From Formivibrio citricus (GTDB lineage: Bacteria > Pseudomonadota > Gammaproteobacteria > Burkholderiales > Chitinibacteraceae), in NCBI RefSeq assembly GCF_900115065.1, contig NZ_FOVE01000009.1, positions 55,300 to 119,299 on the forward strand: 64,000 nucleotides of DNA, written 5' to 3'. A program made the translations under genes and the position numbers. This document shows, one piece after another, positions 37,313 to 45,761 of this stretch; position 1 is the stretch's first letter, and each line of letters opens with the position of its first letter. The notes beneath the pieces are model-generated. The model made no database searches. It was given only the letters and a program-made list of their open reading frames with translations, and was not told the DNA's origin.

Positions 37313-38341
37313 ATGGCAAACCACGACGCTCTTTTCCGCCAATGGGAGTTACTGCGCAATATCCCGCGCCTTCCTCTGAAAATATCGGTCCAGGAGTTAC
37401 GGGAGCGATTGGTTGCAGCTCAGTTTAATGTCGCCGAGCGCACCATTCAGCGCGATCTCCAGGAACTCTTCATTCACTTCGCTCTGGTGGTGGATGAACG
37501 GAGCAAACCCTTCGGCTGGAGTTGGCAAAAAAACGTCAAAAGCCTGGATTTTCCTGCGCTGGGCATCGATGAAGCACTGACTTGGGTCTTGGCCGAACAG
37601 CACATCAGCCAAATATTGCCCTCCAGTGCGATTGAACATCTGAGCCCCTACTTCAAGGCGGCAAGAAATCGGCTGGATCGCGAGCCGCAACCCCAGAAGG
37701 GGCGCTCCTGGCTGAACAAAGTGCGAACCGTGCCGCCTACCCAGCCCTTGATTCCTCCTGCCATCGATGAAGACGTGCAGCGCATTATCTCTGAAGCGCT
37801 CATGCGCGAGCAGCAGATTGCCCTTCAGTACCGCCGCAAAGGCGAGCGCGAGGCCAAAGCCTACCAAGCCCACCCACTGGCCCTGATCCAGCGCGGTGGC
37901 ATTCTCTACCTGTTCGCCCGCCTTTTCGATTACCCCAATGCCCGCCTGCTGGCGCTGCACCGGATTGAAGAAGCCACGCTACTTGACGGCCAAACCGCGC
38001 AAGCACCCGAAGGATTCGACCTCGACAGCGAATTGGCCAAAGGCCGGCTCGACTTTGGCGCCGGCGAACGTATTCAAGTCCAGCTCCGCTTTTATGACGG
38101 CAAGGGCGAGCACCTGCACGAAACCCCGTTGAGCCAGGATCAGCACATCCGGGAAGACGCCGATCCCAATACCCTGACCATTACCGCCTCCGTAGCCAAT
38201 ACCCCGCAGCTCCAATGGTGGCTGCTGGGGTTTGGTGGCTGCGTTGAAGTACTGGCTCCAGAATCCTTGCGACACAGTTTGACAGATACTGCTGCCAAAA
38301 TGCTTGCACGTTATACGCAACCAATATCCGGCAACGCATAA
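37313..38341 (+). CDS. HTH-WYL transcriptional regulator
   Basis: The 342-residue protein has an N-terminal DeoR-like winged helix (LPLKISVQELRERLVAAQFNVAERTIQRDLQEL), a WYL ligand-binding domain (REQQIALQYRRKGEREAKAYQAHPLALIQRGGILYLFARLFDYPNARLLAL) and a C-terminal WCX region. It is a repressor or activator responding to a ligand, possibly nucleic acid. It is divergent from the XRE gene and 23 bp before a small zinc-ribbon gene. Confidence 0.88.
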   Translation: MANHDALFRQWELLRNIPRLPLKISVQELRERLVAAQFNVAERTIQRDLQELFIHFALVVDERSKPFGWSWQKNVKSLDFPALGIDEALTWVLAEQHISQILPSSAIEHLSPYFKAARNRLDREPQPQKGRSWLNKVRTVPPTQPLIPPAIDEDVQRIISEALMREQQIALQYRRKGEREAKAYQAHPLALIQRGGILYLFARLFDYPNARLLALHRIEEATLLDGQTAQAPEGFDLDSELAKGRLDFGAGERIQVQLRFYDGKGEHLHETPLSQDQHIREDADPNTLTITASVANTPQLQWWLLGFGGCVEVLAPESLRHSLTDTAAKMLARYTQPISGNA

Positions 38342-38364
38342 ACACCAGTACAGGAGCGAAAACC

Positions 38365-38556
38365 ATGATCCGCCCTCAACCCATGCTGTACCGCTGTCCG
38401 AAATGCGGCTGGAAAGATGTGTTCGCGCCGAAAAGCGACATGCTGATTGAGAAACCTTGGGAGGCGTGCCCGAATTGTGGGGGCCATGAACTGGAGTGCA
38501 AACCTGCGGGAGCCATGGACGTGGCGGTGGAAAAGCTGAGCAAGATTTTTAGCTAG
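38365..38556 (+). CDS. Small zinc-ribbon protein (63 aa)
   Basis: The protein MIRPQPMLYRCPKCGWKDVF has two CxxC knuckles (CPKC, CPNC) forming one zinc ribbon and a short helical tail (AMDVAVEKLSKIFS). AGGAG lies before the ATG. It follows the WYL regulator closely and is probably co-transcribed. It resembles the ribbon protein at 42780-42953. Nucleic-acid binding is likely; no function is known. Confidence 0.7.
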   Translation: MIRPQPMLYRCPKCGWKDVFAPKSDMLIEKPWEACPNCGGHELECKPAGAMDVAVEKLSKIFS

Positions 38557-38618
38557 TAGGTCTGATCTGAAAGAAGAACTACGGCGCAATATTTTATCGA
38601 TTAACCGGAGACAATCAT

Positions 38619-39095
38619 ATGATCCCAATGAGTCAAGCTGAGCTGGATAAGGTGCGCGATGAGTGCTATTCGATGGTTACAAAAAGGGCTTCAATATCAG
38701 CGGGTACATCTGCGATTCCCACACCGGGTATCGATATTGCAGCCGACATCGCAATTCTGATGGAGCTCATTCCGGCTATTAACCGGCAGTTCGGGCTGTC
38801 CAATGAACAGATTGAAGGATATGACCCTGCTGTAAAGCAAGTAATTTATCAGGTTATAAAAAGGGCGGGCTTGGCTCTCATTGGTGTTGAAGTTACAAAA
38901 ACAGTTGTTACGCAGACCCTGAAAAAGGTCGCTGGCCGAGCCGTGACCAAGCAGGTATTGAAATTCGTCCCGTTTGTTGGCTGGGCCGCCAATGCGGCAA
39001 TTGGTTTTGCGGCGATGAAATATGTCGGCAATTCACATGTCGACGATTGCTATGCAGTATGTAGGCGAATTCTTGAGGCGCAAGAGCGAGTTTGA
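38619..39095 (+). CDS. DUF697-like membrane-associated helical protein
   Basis: The 158-residue protein has two hydrophobic stretches (SISAGTSAIPTPGIDIAADIAILMELIPAI and FVPFVGWAANAAIGFAAMKYVG) with proline-glycine turns, as in the DUF697 domain that accompanies some GTPases and forms membrane hairpins. No GTPase is present. It is followed 90 bp later by a second small membrane protein. GGAGA precedes the ATG at 38619. The pair may form an effector or pore, but that is a guess. Confidence 0.55.
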   Translation: MIPMSQAELDKVRDECYSMVTKRASISAGTSAIPTPGIDIAADIAILMELIPAINRQFGLSNEQIEGYDPAVKQVIYQVIKRAGLALIGVEVTKTVVTQTLKKVAGRAVTKQVLKFVPFVGWAANAAIGFAAMKYVGNSHVDDCYAVCRRILEAQERV

Positions 39096-39185
39096 AGTGC
39101 ATTGATGTTGGAATGAATAAATTTTCATCGGCTTTTGTCAATATTTAAATTTGCGTGTGCAAGCAAATTACATAGGTGGAATGCA

Positions 39186-39569
39186 ATGAGCGACTATATC
39201 GAGGTAAGGACAAAAAAAGATTTGGAGTTGGCTGTTAAAAATAAAGCGAAAAAAATCATAGTAAAGGGTGAGTTGGCTGAAAAAATACATAACGCGGAAA
39301 AGATAACTAAACTATCTAAACCCGCTCTAGGAGTGCTAGCTGCCGCCATAGCAGCAACGCCATTTACAGGTGGCATTAGTGGGGTGATGGCTGTTGGTGC
39401 CATAACCGCAACAACAGGAATGGCTGTTGCTACAATATTGGCGATAATGTTTCTTGGTATCGCGCTAATAATATCCATCACAGATGGATATGATAGAAGA
39501 ATGACTGCAAAGGTGGGGGGCGTAGGAGAGGCAAGCATGGAGCTTACTAAGAAACAAACAATTGAATAG
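39186..39569 (+). CDS. Small two-helix membrane protein
   Basis: The 127-residue protein starts MSDYIEVRTKKDLELAVKNK (lysine-rich, cytoplasmic) and has two glycine/alanine-rich membrane helices (PALGVLAAAIAATPFTGGISGVMAVGAITA and AVATILAIMFLGIALIISI). AGGTGG precedes the ATG at 39186; an earlier start is less likely. The codon use is AT-rich. It is likely to be made with the DUF697-like protein. Function is unknown. Confidence 0.6.
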   Translation: MSDYIEVRTKKDLELAVKNKAKKIIVKGELAEKIHNAEKITKLSKPALGVLAAAIAATPFTGGISGVMAVGAITATTGMAVATILAIMFLGIALIISITDGYDRRMTAKVGGVGEASMELTKKQTIE

Positions 39570-39659
39570 TTAAGAAAGAGGCGAGCGAATAGTTGAAATT
39601 TAACGCTGCTGGATGATGTGTGTAATACCTAACGCCTAATCTACATATACTTCGCGTCT

Positions 39660-39694
39660 AGGGTGGCAACTAAAAATAAAATGGCTGCCACCCT
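39660..39694. terminator. Bidirectional terminator between convergent genes
   Basis: AGGGTGGCA / TGCCACCCT is a perfect 9-bp stem with an AT-rich loop, followed on the plus strand by GGGTTGTGTTTTTTG. It separates the small membrane-protein gene from the convergent coiled-coil gene. Confidence 0.6.
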
Positions 39695-39715
39695 GGGTTG
39701 TGTTTTTTGTTCTAT

Positions 39716-40966
39716 CTAAATAATTTTTCTTGCTTCAATTGGTTGGCCATTTTCAATCTGGATAACAAATTTACTAGGCTGGTCGTGCTTTAATAGTAGA
39801 GCCTCGCTCTGAGAGATTTGCTCCATGCCCTCCTTTGCGTAACCTTCAAGCAAACTCGTAGCTGCTTGGCACCTCCCTTTGAGAGAGTCTCTGCGTTCTT
39901 GCAATGTGCTCTCCATGTTCCAGACGGACTTGATTTCGCTGATTTCGCCAAACATGGCATCTTTGAGTTTTATACCCAGTGCTGAAAATGAATTAATGGA
40001 TTTTTCTATGCTCTGCCTTCGTGCAATTTTGAGGTGAGGATTGCCAGGAAACAATGACAATACGTGCCAAGCAGCAATCCGCGTTTTCATGCATAGAGTG
40101 ATGTCAGTGGTGAGTTTTTCTAGCTCTAAAATTTTTCTTCTAATATCGTTTGTAAGATCTTCTGTGCCAAATGTTTCCGTGTGCTTTACTCGTTTAACTA
40201 GCTTTTGTTTAAATTCATTTTCTAAATGACACTGAATTTCCAGAAGGTCACGTTCGCAGTTTTCTAGCTCTGTGCGTGCGGTCTCAGGGAGGTCTCCTTC
40301 TTTTATCGAAAAGTACACCTGACCTAAGTACTCATACGTGCCTTGAATTCGAGCTTTTCTCTGATTGTCGAGAAATTCAGAGATATTATTTACCTTGTTC
40401 TTAATCTCATCGAGCTTTTGGCTAATGTCTGCTAAGTGCTTTTGAGCAACCACGACCGATGCAATTTGCCATACTGCCGCTGCATTGATCATGTTCTGTA
40501 GTTTGTCAGCCTCATATAGTTTTGCTTGCTCGGTAATTTTGCCGCCACTCATGGCAAACGGACGTAGACCATTTCCATCTGTTGCTCTAACAAGATCGCC
40601 GTTTATTACCACCTCCATAAGCTTTTTCCCGTGTGCCTCTTTGGCAATCAGTATGGATGGGGCTGCCTGCAAAAGTGCATTCAGTTTTCCGATAGGTTTG
40701 CTGCATTCAAGCTCTAATGGCTTTGCATTTTCAAATGCGTCCATGTCTAGCAATGAATTGATTGTAACGAGAGGAGTTAAATGCGTTTGCCCTATTATTA
40801 GCTGGTCTGGAATGGTCTCATGAATAATAATTTGTTGAGCATCAGTCGAAACGGCTGGTTGCACATCGGTTTTTGTTTTTTCTTTATATTTACGTAATGT
40901 TACGACGAAAGTCTTAATGAACAAGACGCCAAGCAATGCTGAGGCGATCCAGATAATTGAATTCAT
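39716..40966 (-). CDS. Membrane-anchored coiled-coil protein, unknown function
   Basis: The 416-residue protein has one N-terminal membrane helix (IIWIASALLGVLFIKTFVVTL), a middle domain (PIGKLNALLQAAPSILIAKEAHGKKLMEVVINGDLVRATDGNGLRPFAM) and a long helical, probably coiled-coil, part (LADISQKLDEIKNKVNNISEFLDNQRK onward). Base composition is AT-rich. No enzymatic motif is seen. Its 5' end covers the truncated toxin remnant at 40914-41108, which suggests that it was inserted there. Confidence 0.6.
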   Translation of the reverse strand: MNSIIWIASALLGVLFIKTFVVTLRKYKEKTKTDVQPAVSTDAQQIIIHETIPDQLIIGQTHLTPLVTINSLLDMDAFENAKPLELECSKPIGKLNALLQAAPSILIAKEAHGKKLMEVVINGDLVRATDGNGLRPFAMSGGKITEQAKLYEADKLQNMINAAAVWQIASVVVAQKHLADISQKLDEIKNKVNNISEFLDNQRKARIQGTYEYLGQVYFSIKEGDLPETARTELENCERDLLEIQCHLENEFKQKLVKRVKHTETFGTEDLTNDIRRKILELEKLTTDITLCMKTRIAAWHVLSLFPGNPHLKIARRQSIEKSINSFSALGIKLKDAMFGEISEIKSVWNMESTLQERRDSLKGRCQAATSLLEGYAKEGMEQISQSEALLLKHDQPSKFVIQIENGQPIEARKII

Positions 40967-41108
40967 TGATGGTATATATGGGTAGTAAAATCAGAAGTAT
41001 AAACATTAACCCGAGTGTGGCCAAATTTTGGGCTGTGGGTTTTCCTGCGCGATGTGGCTGTCGGCCGTTCAGTTTTTTGAGTGCGGTGCGCAGCCATTTA
41101 ACCAGCAT
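40914..41108 (-). pseudogene. Truncated ParE/RelE-type toxin remnant
   Basis: The ORF begins MLVKWLRTALKKLNGRQPHR, of which the first 14 residues match the start of ParE-like toxins (the VKWLRTALxxL signature). After that the sequence is unrelated. The start overlaps the antitoxin stop by 11 bp, as in functional operons. The toxin was probably cut by the insertion of the neighbouring membrane-protein gene. Confidence 0.5.
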
Positions 41109-41322
41109 GGCGTTGCCACTTCGCGCTGATGGCGCTCACTTCGGTTTCGCTGGCAAAATCGCCCGCGTCGGCCTTCTGCAGTGCTTGGGTGATTTGGCCG
41201 ATCTGCCAAGCTTCCCGCTCGATGTAGTCACGATTAGCCTGTCCGGCCAGAAAGGATTTGCTGCGCCCGGTGGCCTTGGCTAGCGCGTTCAGTTGTGCGG
41301 ACAGATCATCCGGCAAGCGCAT
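41098..41322 (-). CDS. Ribbon-helix-helix antitoxin (CopG/ParD-like)
   Basis: The 74-residue protein has an RHH DNA-binding half (MRLPDDLSAQLNALAKATGRSKSFLAGQANRDYIERE) and a toxin-binding tail (ITQALQKADAGDFASETEVSAISAKW). An in-frame stop a few bases upstream of the ATG, preceded by ATGGAAATGATG, hints that the original N-terminus was longer and shifted by one base. With the toxin broken, this is an orphan antitoxin. Confidence 0.75.
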   Translation of the reverse strand: MRLPDDLSAQLNALAKATGRSKSFLAGQANRDYIEREAWQIGQITQALQKADAGDFASETEVSAISAKWQRHAG

Positions 41323-41424
41323 CGCTACATCATTTCCATAACCACTCCTTCATGTATTTTGCAGGGTTGAGCACCCGTCCCTCTGGGGAGTGCACTCTGT
41401 TCCATCGAAAAATCCCGCGCAGCC

Positions 41425-41445
41425 CTGCGACATGGTTTGACACAG
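41425..41445 (+). promoter_or_regulatory. Repeated promoter-like module, copy 1
   Basis: TGCGACATGGTTTGACACAG begins a 21-bp block that recurs at 42040-42060 with 18 identities; each copy continues with C-TA-AAT 5 nt later, and each stands 50-100 bp before a plus-strand gene. Confidence 0.35.
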
Positions 41446-41492
41446 CTTCCCCATAAAATCGGTTGTAGTGCCTCTAAAAATCGGAGCATGTC

Positions 41493-41879
41493 ATGCACCT
41501 CATTCTCGGCGTTGTTGTTGCCGTTTTCCTCTTGGCTGCCTTCAAGTCAACGGACGATTACACCATCAAAAAAATCCTCAAACGGATAGGCATGGCCCTT
41601 GCGCTGGGGATCGTGCTGATCCCGATCCTGGTCTGGGGGGCTATCAGGCTGGGGCCATTTGTACTTTTGGTGCTGGCGATTTTCCTGGCCCTTCGATGGC
41701 TGATGTCGCCGTCCAAAGAATTGTCACCCCAGGCGGAATCCAGTGTTCGGGATGAGCCACCTGCACCCGATGTTATCTCTCAGGAAGCCTGTGCAACCAA
41801 GTCATTTACTCCGACCGCCTGTGTGACTGCCCCCCGTCGGTCACGCCGCCGGCGTATGCGCTCTTCCTGCAGAGTCTGA
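41493..41879 (+). CDS. Small membrane protein with basic tail
   Basis: The 128-residue protein has two membrane helices (MHLILGVVVAVFLLAAF; IGMALALGIVLIPILVWGAIRLGPFVLLVLAIFLAL) and a proline-rich tail ending in an arginine cluster (RRSRRRRMRSS). GGAGCATGTC precedes the ATG. No family is recognised. Confidence 0.5.
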   Translation: MHLILGVVVAVFLLAAFKSTDDYTIKKILKRIGMALALGIVLIPILVWGAIRLGPFVLLVLAIFLALRWLMSPSKELSPQAESSVRDEPPAPDVISQEACATKSFTPTACVTAPRRSRRRRMRSSCRV

Positions 41880-42039
41880 GTGCTTGGAAGTGCTCATTGA
41901 TGTTTCTGTGAAGCAAACAAGTTGATCGGTGCGGGTGGGCATGTATCGAAGAGCAAAAATCCACGAATTTGACGCGCACTGCGTCAGCGTAACGGGTTGT
42001 TGTGCAATGACGGCGTAGACCGACGTTCCAAGCGCTTGC

Positions 42040-42060
42040 TGCGACATGGCTTGACCTAGC
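42040..42060 (+). promoter_or_regulatory. Repeated promoter-like module, copy 2
   Basis: TGCGACATGGCTTGACCTAG begins the second copy of the 21-bp block at 41425-41445; it lies 100 bp before the 42161 gene. Confidence 0.35.
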
Positions 42061-42160
42061 CCGGTCCTAGAATGGTTTCACGGTAGCGCACCGACAGGAA
42101 CACAGGTTCCTTTTGTCGATCTGCGCTGTTTGCAAACCATCTTGGATACCGGAGAAAACC

Positions 42161-42715
42161 ATGACTACGCCATCCCAAGCCGCCGATCAATTTACCTCCA
42201 ATACCGAAGTTGAGCATCAGCCTGCCTGGCTGGCAATTCAGGATGCATTGGAAAGCCTGCAGAAACGGCTGCGGATCGAGCCGATGGAAATGCTCAAGTT
42301 GTCTACGCACTTCAATTGCACCGTTCGTACAAAACTTGCGGACTGCCAGTCTTTCGGGGATGAAGGTTTTCTGCAGAAAAGCTACCTGTTCATCCTCCGC
42401 TCGGCCTTCGTTTCTGATTTCAACCAGTTCAAGAAATCCATCGCGGATCATCCGCTGCTTGAGACCATCGAAGCCACCAACCGTTTCCTTGAAATCGTCG
42501 GGGCGGACGGAATGCCTCATTCCGGTGATCTGCATGGCATTCGGGTTGATGAAGACGTTGCAGCATCGAATCTGGATTTTGTGGACAACATGGAGCGGGC
42601 CATTGAGCAATTGCTGGCGTACATCGAAAAAATCAGCAGCGAAGCGGATCAGCTCCACGACAGGCTGACGCAGTTCAAATCAGGGATGAAAGCGCAAGCC
42701 GCCTGCGTGGGGTGA
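42161..42715 (+). CDS. Helical soluble protein of unknown function (184 aa)
   Basis: The protein is mostly helical, starting MTTPSQAADQFTSNTEVEHQ and ending in a coiled-coil-like AIEQLLAYIEKISSEADQLHDRLTQFKS. GGAGAAAACC precedes the ATG; the frame extends 16 codons upstream without a ribosome-binding site. No domain is recognised. It sits in a run of small island genes and may be transcribed with the zinc-ribbon gene after it. Confidence 0.55.
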   Translation: MTTPSQAADQFTSNTEVEHQPAWLAIQDALESLQKRLRIEPMEMLKLSTHFNCTVRTKLADCQSFGDEGFLQKSYLFILRSAFVSDFNQFKKSIADHPLLETIEATNRFLEIVGADGMPHSGDLHGIRVDEDVAASNLDFVDNMERAIEQLLAYIEKISSEADQLHDRLTQFKSGMKAQAACVG

Positions 42716-42779
42716 GGTGACGACCAGGCTACGAACAACGGCCATTTTGTTGATTTAAGTGCATCGCCACCGGGAACCC

Positions 42780-42953
42780 ATGCCTTATCGCCCACAGCAG
42801 ATTGTGTTTACGTGCCAGAGGTGTAATTGGTACGGTGTGATTTATGCGCCGCTAGGCGGGGTTCCTGATGGATTGATGTGGGAGAAGTGCCCGAAATGTG
42901 ACAGCTGGCTGCTTGTGCGTAAAGAGATTATCCATAATAGTGTTTTTTGTTGA
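42780..42953 (+). CDS. Small zinc-ribbon protein (57 aa), paralogue of 38365-38556
   Basis: MPYRPQQIVFTCQRCNWYGV and CPKCDSWLL give two CxxC knuckles in the same frame and spacing style as the 38365 protein. A GTG at 42759 is an alternative start. Codon use is AT-rich. Function unknown. Confidence 0.55.
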   Translation: MPYRPQQIVFTCQRCNWYGVIYAPLGGVPDGLMWEKCPKCDSWLLVRKEIIHNSVFC

Positions 42954-42958
42954 GCTAA

Positions 42959-43162
42959 TTATTTTAGTTGCATCCAACCCTCTATTTCTGATTCAAGCCA
43001 AGCTACGGTGTTGGGGCCGAGGCGCTTTGGGAGTGGAAATGTACTGTCGTGGTGCTTGGAATTGCAATTCATCTTGTTGTATATCGATGATCGACTTATG
43101 CCTATTTTGTTGATCAATTCTGGTAGGCGAATGAATCTGTCTGTGGCGTGAGATGGTTTCAT
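42959..43162 (-). CDS. AlpA-family regulator (excisionase-like)
   Basis: The 67-residue protein is a MerR/AlpA-like winged helix (MKPSHATDRFIRLPELINKI, GISRSSIYNKM, LPKRLGPNTVAWLESEIEGWM). AlpA-type proteins regulate excision of P4-like islands, often by raising integrase activity or as recombination directionality factors. GGAGAAACAAG precedes the ATG. It is placed on the same strand as the Gp2-like gene. Confidence 0.88.
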   Translation of the reverse strand: MKPSHATDRFIRLPELINKIGISRSSIYNKMNCNSKHHDSTFPLPKRLGPNTVAWLESEIEGWMQLK

Positions 43163-43323
43163 CTTGTTTCTCCTTGTCCAACGCAGTTCAAATATCGACC
43201 GCTTGGTTGTCTATGCATGAAAATTTCTGAGCGCGTTTCTCTCTCATGCGATAGGTGTGGTCGGTAATTTTTTACACTGCGTTGGAAAGGTTTTGTTGTG
43301 GCTGTGCCTATTAAGCCGGTTGG

Positions 43324-43947
43324 TTACTTAATTTCACCATGACCAAATGTACGGAAGCGCTTCAGGCTTTCAGGTAATACTGCGCGGATATTGGTCTCGT
43401 TCTTGATCAGATAAGTGGCTATCCATGCCAGATTTTCGCGCATTCCAACATCATTCCGATGGATCATGCCTATTCCTACCGGGAATCCTTTTCTTTCAAG
43501 TTCAGATTTGTTGTCATTGCTGCAGCTGAAATACCCCGTTCCTTGTGTAATCTCGTTTATCCAATAGGATCCAATCCTGCTGCCTATCGTGATGTCCTGC
43601 TGTGACGCATGTCCATCGTAGAAAAATATGCAATGGTAATGAAATCCTCTTTCAGGTCCCCACTCCATAGCCCAGATATATCCCATTTCGTTCGCAAAGA
43701 TACTGTTGTTTCTACGGTTGTTCATAAACCTGGAGAAATATTCACGTGCAAGCTCAGCGTTATATTGACCTTCAGTTCCTGCTCGAAAACTCAGGTCGAT
43801 ACGTATAGCCAGCAATCGTGATCTCTTTTGAAAAAGATGATCGATATATTTCATTGTGCTTCGAAGATTGTTGCTGTCACTGAAACTCCATGTTTGCATG
43901 GCATATTGACATTGTTCAGATAAGATAAATTTTGTTGAGTTGAACAT
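43324..43947 (-). CDS. Inovirus Gp2/YagK-like replication protein
   Basis: The 207-residue protein has an HUH-like motif (GFHYHCIFFYDGH) and the flanking ARIDLSF-type and WGPE segments of the inovirus Gp2 (YagK/YfjJ) family, which includes proteins that start rolling-circle replication. GGAGCTCACC precedes the ATG at 43947. The AT-rich gap upstream is a plausible origin. Whether the element replicates is unknown. Confidence 0.75.
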   Translation of the reverse strand: MFNSTKFILSEQCQYAMQTWSFSDSNNLRSTMKYIDHLFQKRSRLLAIRIDLSFRAGTEGQYNAELAREYFSRFMNNRRNNSIFANEMGYIWAMEWGPERGFHYHCIFFYDGHASQQDITIGSRIGSYWINEITQGTGYFSCSNDNKSELERKGFPVGIGMIHRNDVGMRENLAWIATYLIKNETNIRAVLPESLKRFRTFGHGEIK

Positions 43948-44067
43948 GGTGAGCTCCTTTGTGTATGGTGAAAAAGGAGAGAGTTGACTTTGGCAAAGTA
44001 TGGAGTGTTGATTGCTTGTTGGCCTTGTTATTGGCTCAGTAGCTAATGTTGTTATGCATGAATGCAA

Positions 44068-44370
44068 TGAGATACATCATCCGTATTGGATGTAATGGTA
44101 TTGATGTGGTAATGCATAATGCAATAACACTAATGTACTAATACAGAATAATACCAATACCGGAATGCAAAGCACTGCCACGTATGGCGAATTACTCCGT
44201 GCGCATCAATTGTGGCCAAGCATTTGCTAAGAAATTACTTGATTAATGCGGGTTTTGCTGCTGCTTGTCTCTCCATATAATGTACAAGTTATGCGTAAAA
44301 CTTTATTCAAATAAATTATGGTCACATATCATCAAAATGAGCAGGCATAAGCATTTTTTGCCCAAGGATC
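44068..44370. other. AT-rich repeat-bearing gap upstream of the Gp2-like gene
   Basis: About 300 bp hold repeated AATGCA words, an inverted repeat TACATC...GATGTA, and GGTATTG (44097-44103) inverted as CAATACC (44155-44161). No gene is supported. A replication or transfer origin, or an operator region, is possible. Confidence 0.4.
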
Positions 44371-44413
44371 ATGAATTGGCAACTTGCTTGCGCACGAGTT
44401 ATTAGTCAAACAG

Positions 44414-44440
44414 CCCCGGCGATTGTCGGGGTTTTTTTAT
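44414..44440 (+). terminator. Hairpin 1 (before the DUF932 gene)
   Basis: CCCCG / CGGGG stem followed by a T-run. It sits 20 nt before the ribosome-binding site of the DUF932 gene, leaving no room for a promoter. Confidence 0.6.
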
Positions 44441-44460
44441 TTTTATCAGGAGGAATTGAA

Positions 44461-45417
44461 ATGGCACATCTCGTTGAAACCATGGCTTTCGTTCGTGAAA
44501 CGCCTTGGCATGGTCTGGGCAATCAGCTGACGCCCAACCAGCCTATCGAGCGCTGGATCACCGAGGCTGGCATGGATTGGTCGATCAATCACAGTCCGGT
44601 GCTGTTTAACGTCGCAGGCGAAGAAGATCTGCATATCCGGAATCATTCCGATTCGAAAGTGCTGTACCGATCTGACACGCTGGCTCCGTTGTCGGTGGTG
44701 TCAAACCGCTATCAGGTCGTTCAGCCGGAAGAGGTGCTCCACTTCTACAAGGATCTGGTGGAGGCTGGCGGGTTTGAGCTGGAAACTGCTGGTGTACTCA
44801 AGGGCGGGAAGAAGCTCTGGGCATTGGCCCGTACCGGGCAGGAAGCACTGGTCAAGGGAGGGGATCGCGTCAAAGCCTACCTACTTCTGGCTACCAGTTG
44901 CGACGGAACGCTTTGCACGACGGCGCAGTTCACCTCAGTTCGGGTGGTCTGCAACAACACCCTACAGATGGCCGTGGCGAATTCTTCCGGCGCGGTAAAG
45001 GTGCCACACTCGACCAAGTTCGATCCGCAAGCCGTCAAGGAGTCGCTGGGAATTGGCTTGTCAGCCTGGGACAGCTTCATCGGCAATATTCGCGATCTGG
45101 CCAGCCGTCCGGTATCCGGACTGGAGGCGACGCAGTTCTTCAGTGATGTGCTAGATGAACAGGTTCTGGATATTGAGGGAGGCCCGACATCCAAGGCGAT
45201 GCAGCAGGTCACGGCTTTATATAGTGGCACCGGAATGGGCGCATTACTGCCTGGGGCTCGCGGTACGGCTTGGGGCTTGCTCAATGCGGTGACTGAATAT
45301 GTGGATCACCAACGCCGCGCGCGCAGTCAGGATTACCGGCTCGATTCCGCCTGGTTTGGGCAAGGGGCGCAGATCAAGCAGAAGGCGCTGGATTCGGCTA
45401 TCCAGCTGATCGCGTAG
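44461..45417 (+). CDS. DUF932-domain phage/plasmid-like protein
   Basis: The 318-residue protein MAHLVETMAFVRETPWHGLG belongs to the phage/plasmid-like family TIGR03299 (DUF932): WHGLG, LYRSDTLAPLSVVSNRYQVVQPEEVLHFYKDLVEAGGFELETAG and TSVRVVCNNTLQMA are shared features. The family is common on conjugative elements near recombination genes and is suspected in DNA replication or recombination. AGGAGG precedes ATG 44461; the open frame starts further upstream, inside the hairpin. Confidence 0.85.
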   Translation: MAHLVETMAFVRETPWHGLGNQLTPNQPIERWITEAGMDWSINHSPVLFNVAGEEDLHIRNHSDSKVLYRSDTLAPLSVVSNRYQVVQPEEVLHFYKDLVEAGGFELETAGVLKGGKKLWALARTGQEALVKGGDRVKAYLLLATSCDGTLCTTAQFTSVRVVCNNTLQMAVANSSGAVKVPHSTKFDPQAVKESLGIGLSAWDSFIGNIRDLASRPVSGLEATQFFSDVLDEQVLDIEGGPTSKAMQQVTALYSGTGMGALLPGARGTAWGLLNAVTEYVDHQRRARSQDYRLDSAWFGQGAQIKQKALDSAIQLIA

Positions 45418-45524
45418 TTGGCTGTACGCTTTGATGGAGAGGCGAGCAGCCAGCCCGTTCGTTATGACAAAGCCGATGAAGTGAGGCATAGTTATGGCGA
45501 ATAAAATCGTTACTGGAGCGCGAC

Positions 45525-45761
45525 ATGCTGACCGTATCGCTACCGATTGAAATTGAAAACGCCGTGCTTTCAGCTGCGCATCGTCACGGGCAAAGCGTGG
45601 ATGAATTTGTGGCATCTGTATTCCAGGATGCGCTGATGCTCGAAGAGGACCGGGCCAGACTGGATGCGGTTTTGTCCGGTCTGCCTGTTGTGCCGCATGA
45701 AGCTGCGGATGCCTGGCTGGCCAAACTAGCTGCCGGAGAGGCCGGACCGTGCCCGCACTGA
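45525..45761 (+). CDS. Small antitoxin (ParD/CopG-like)
   Basis: The 78-residue protein MLTVSLPIEIENAVLSAAHR has an RHH-like N-terminal half and an acidic toxin-binding tail. Its end overlaps the toxin start by 13 bp. The pair stabilises the element by post-segregational killing or damps mobile-gene expression. Confidence 0.75.
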   Translation: MLTVSLPIEIENAVLSAAHRHGQSVDEFVASVFQDALMLEEDRARLDAVLSGLPVVPHEAADAWLAKLAAGEAGPCPH

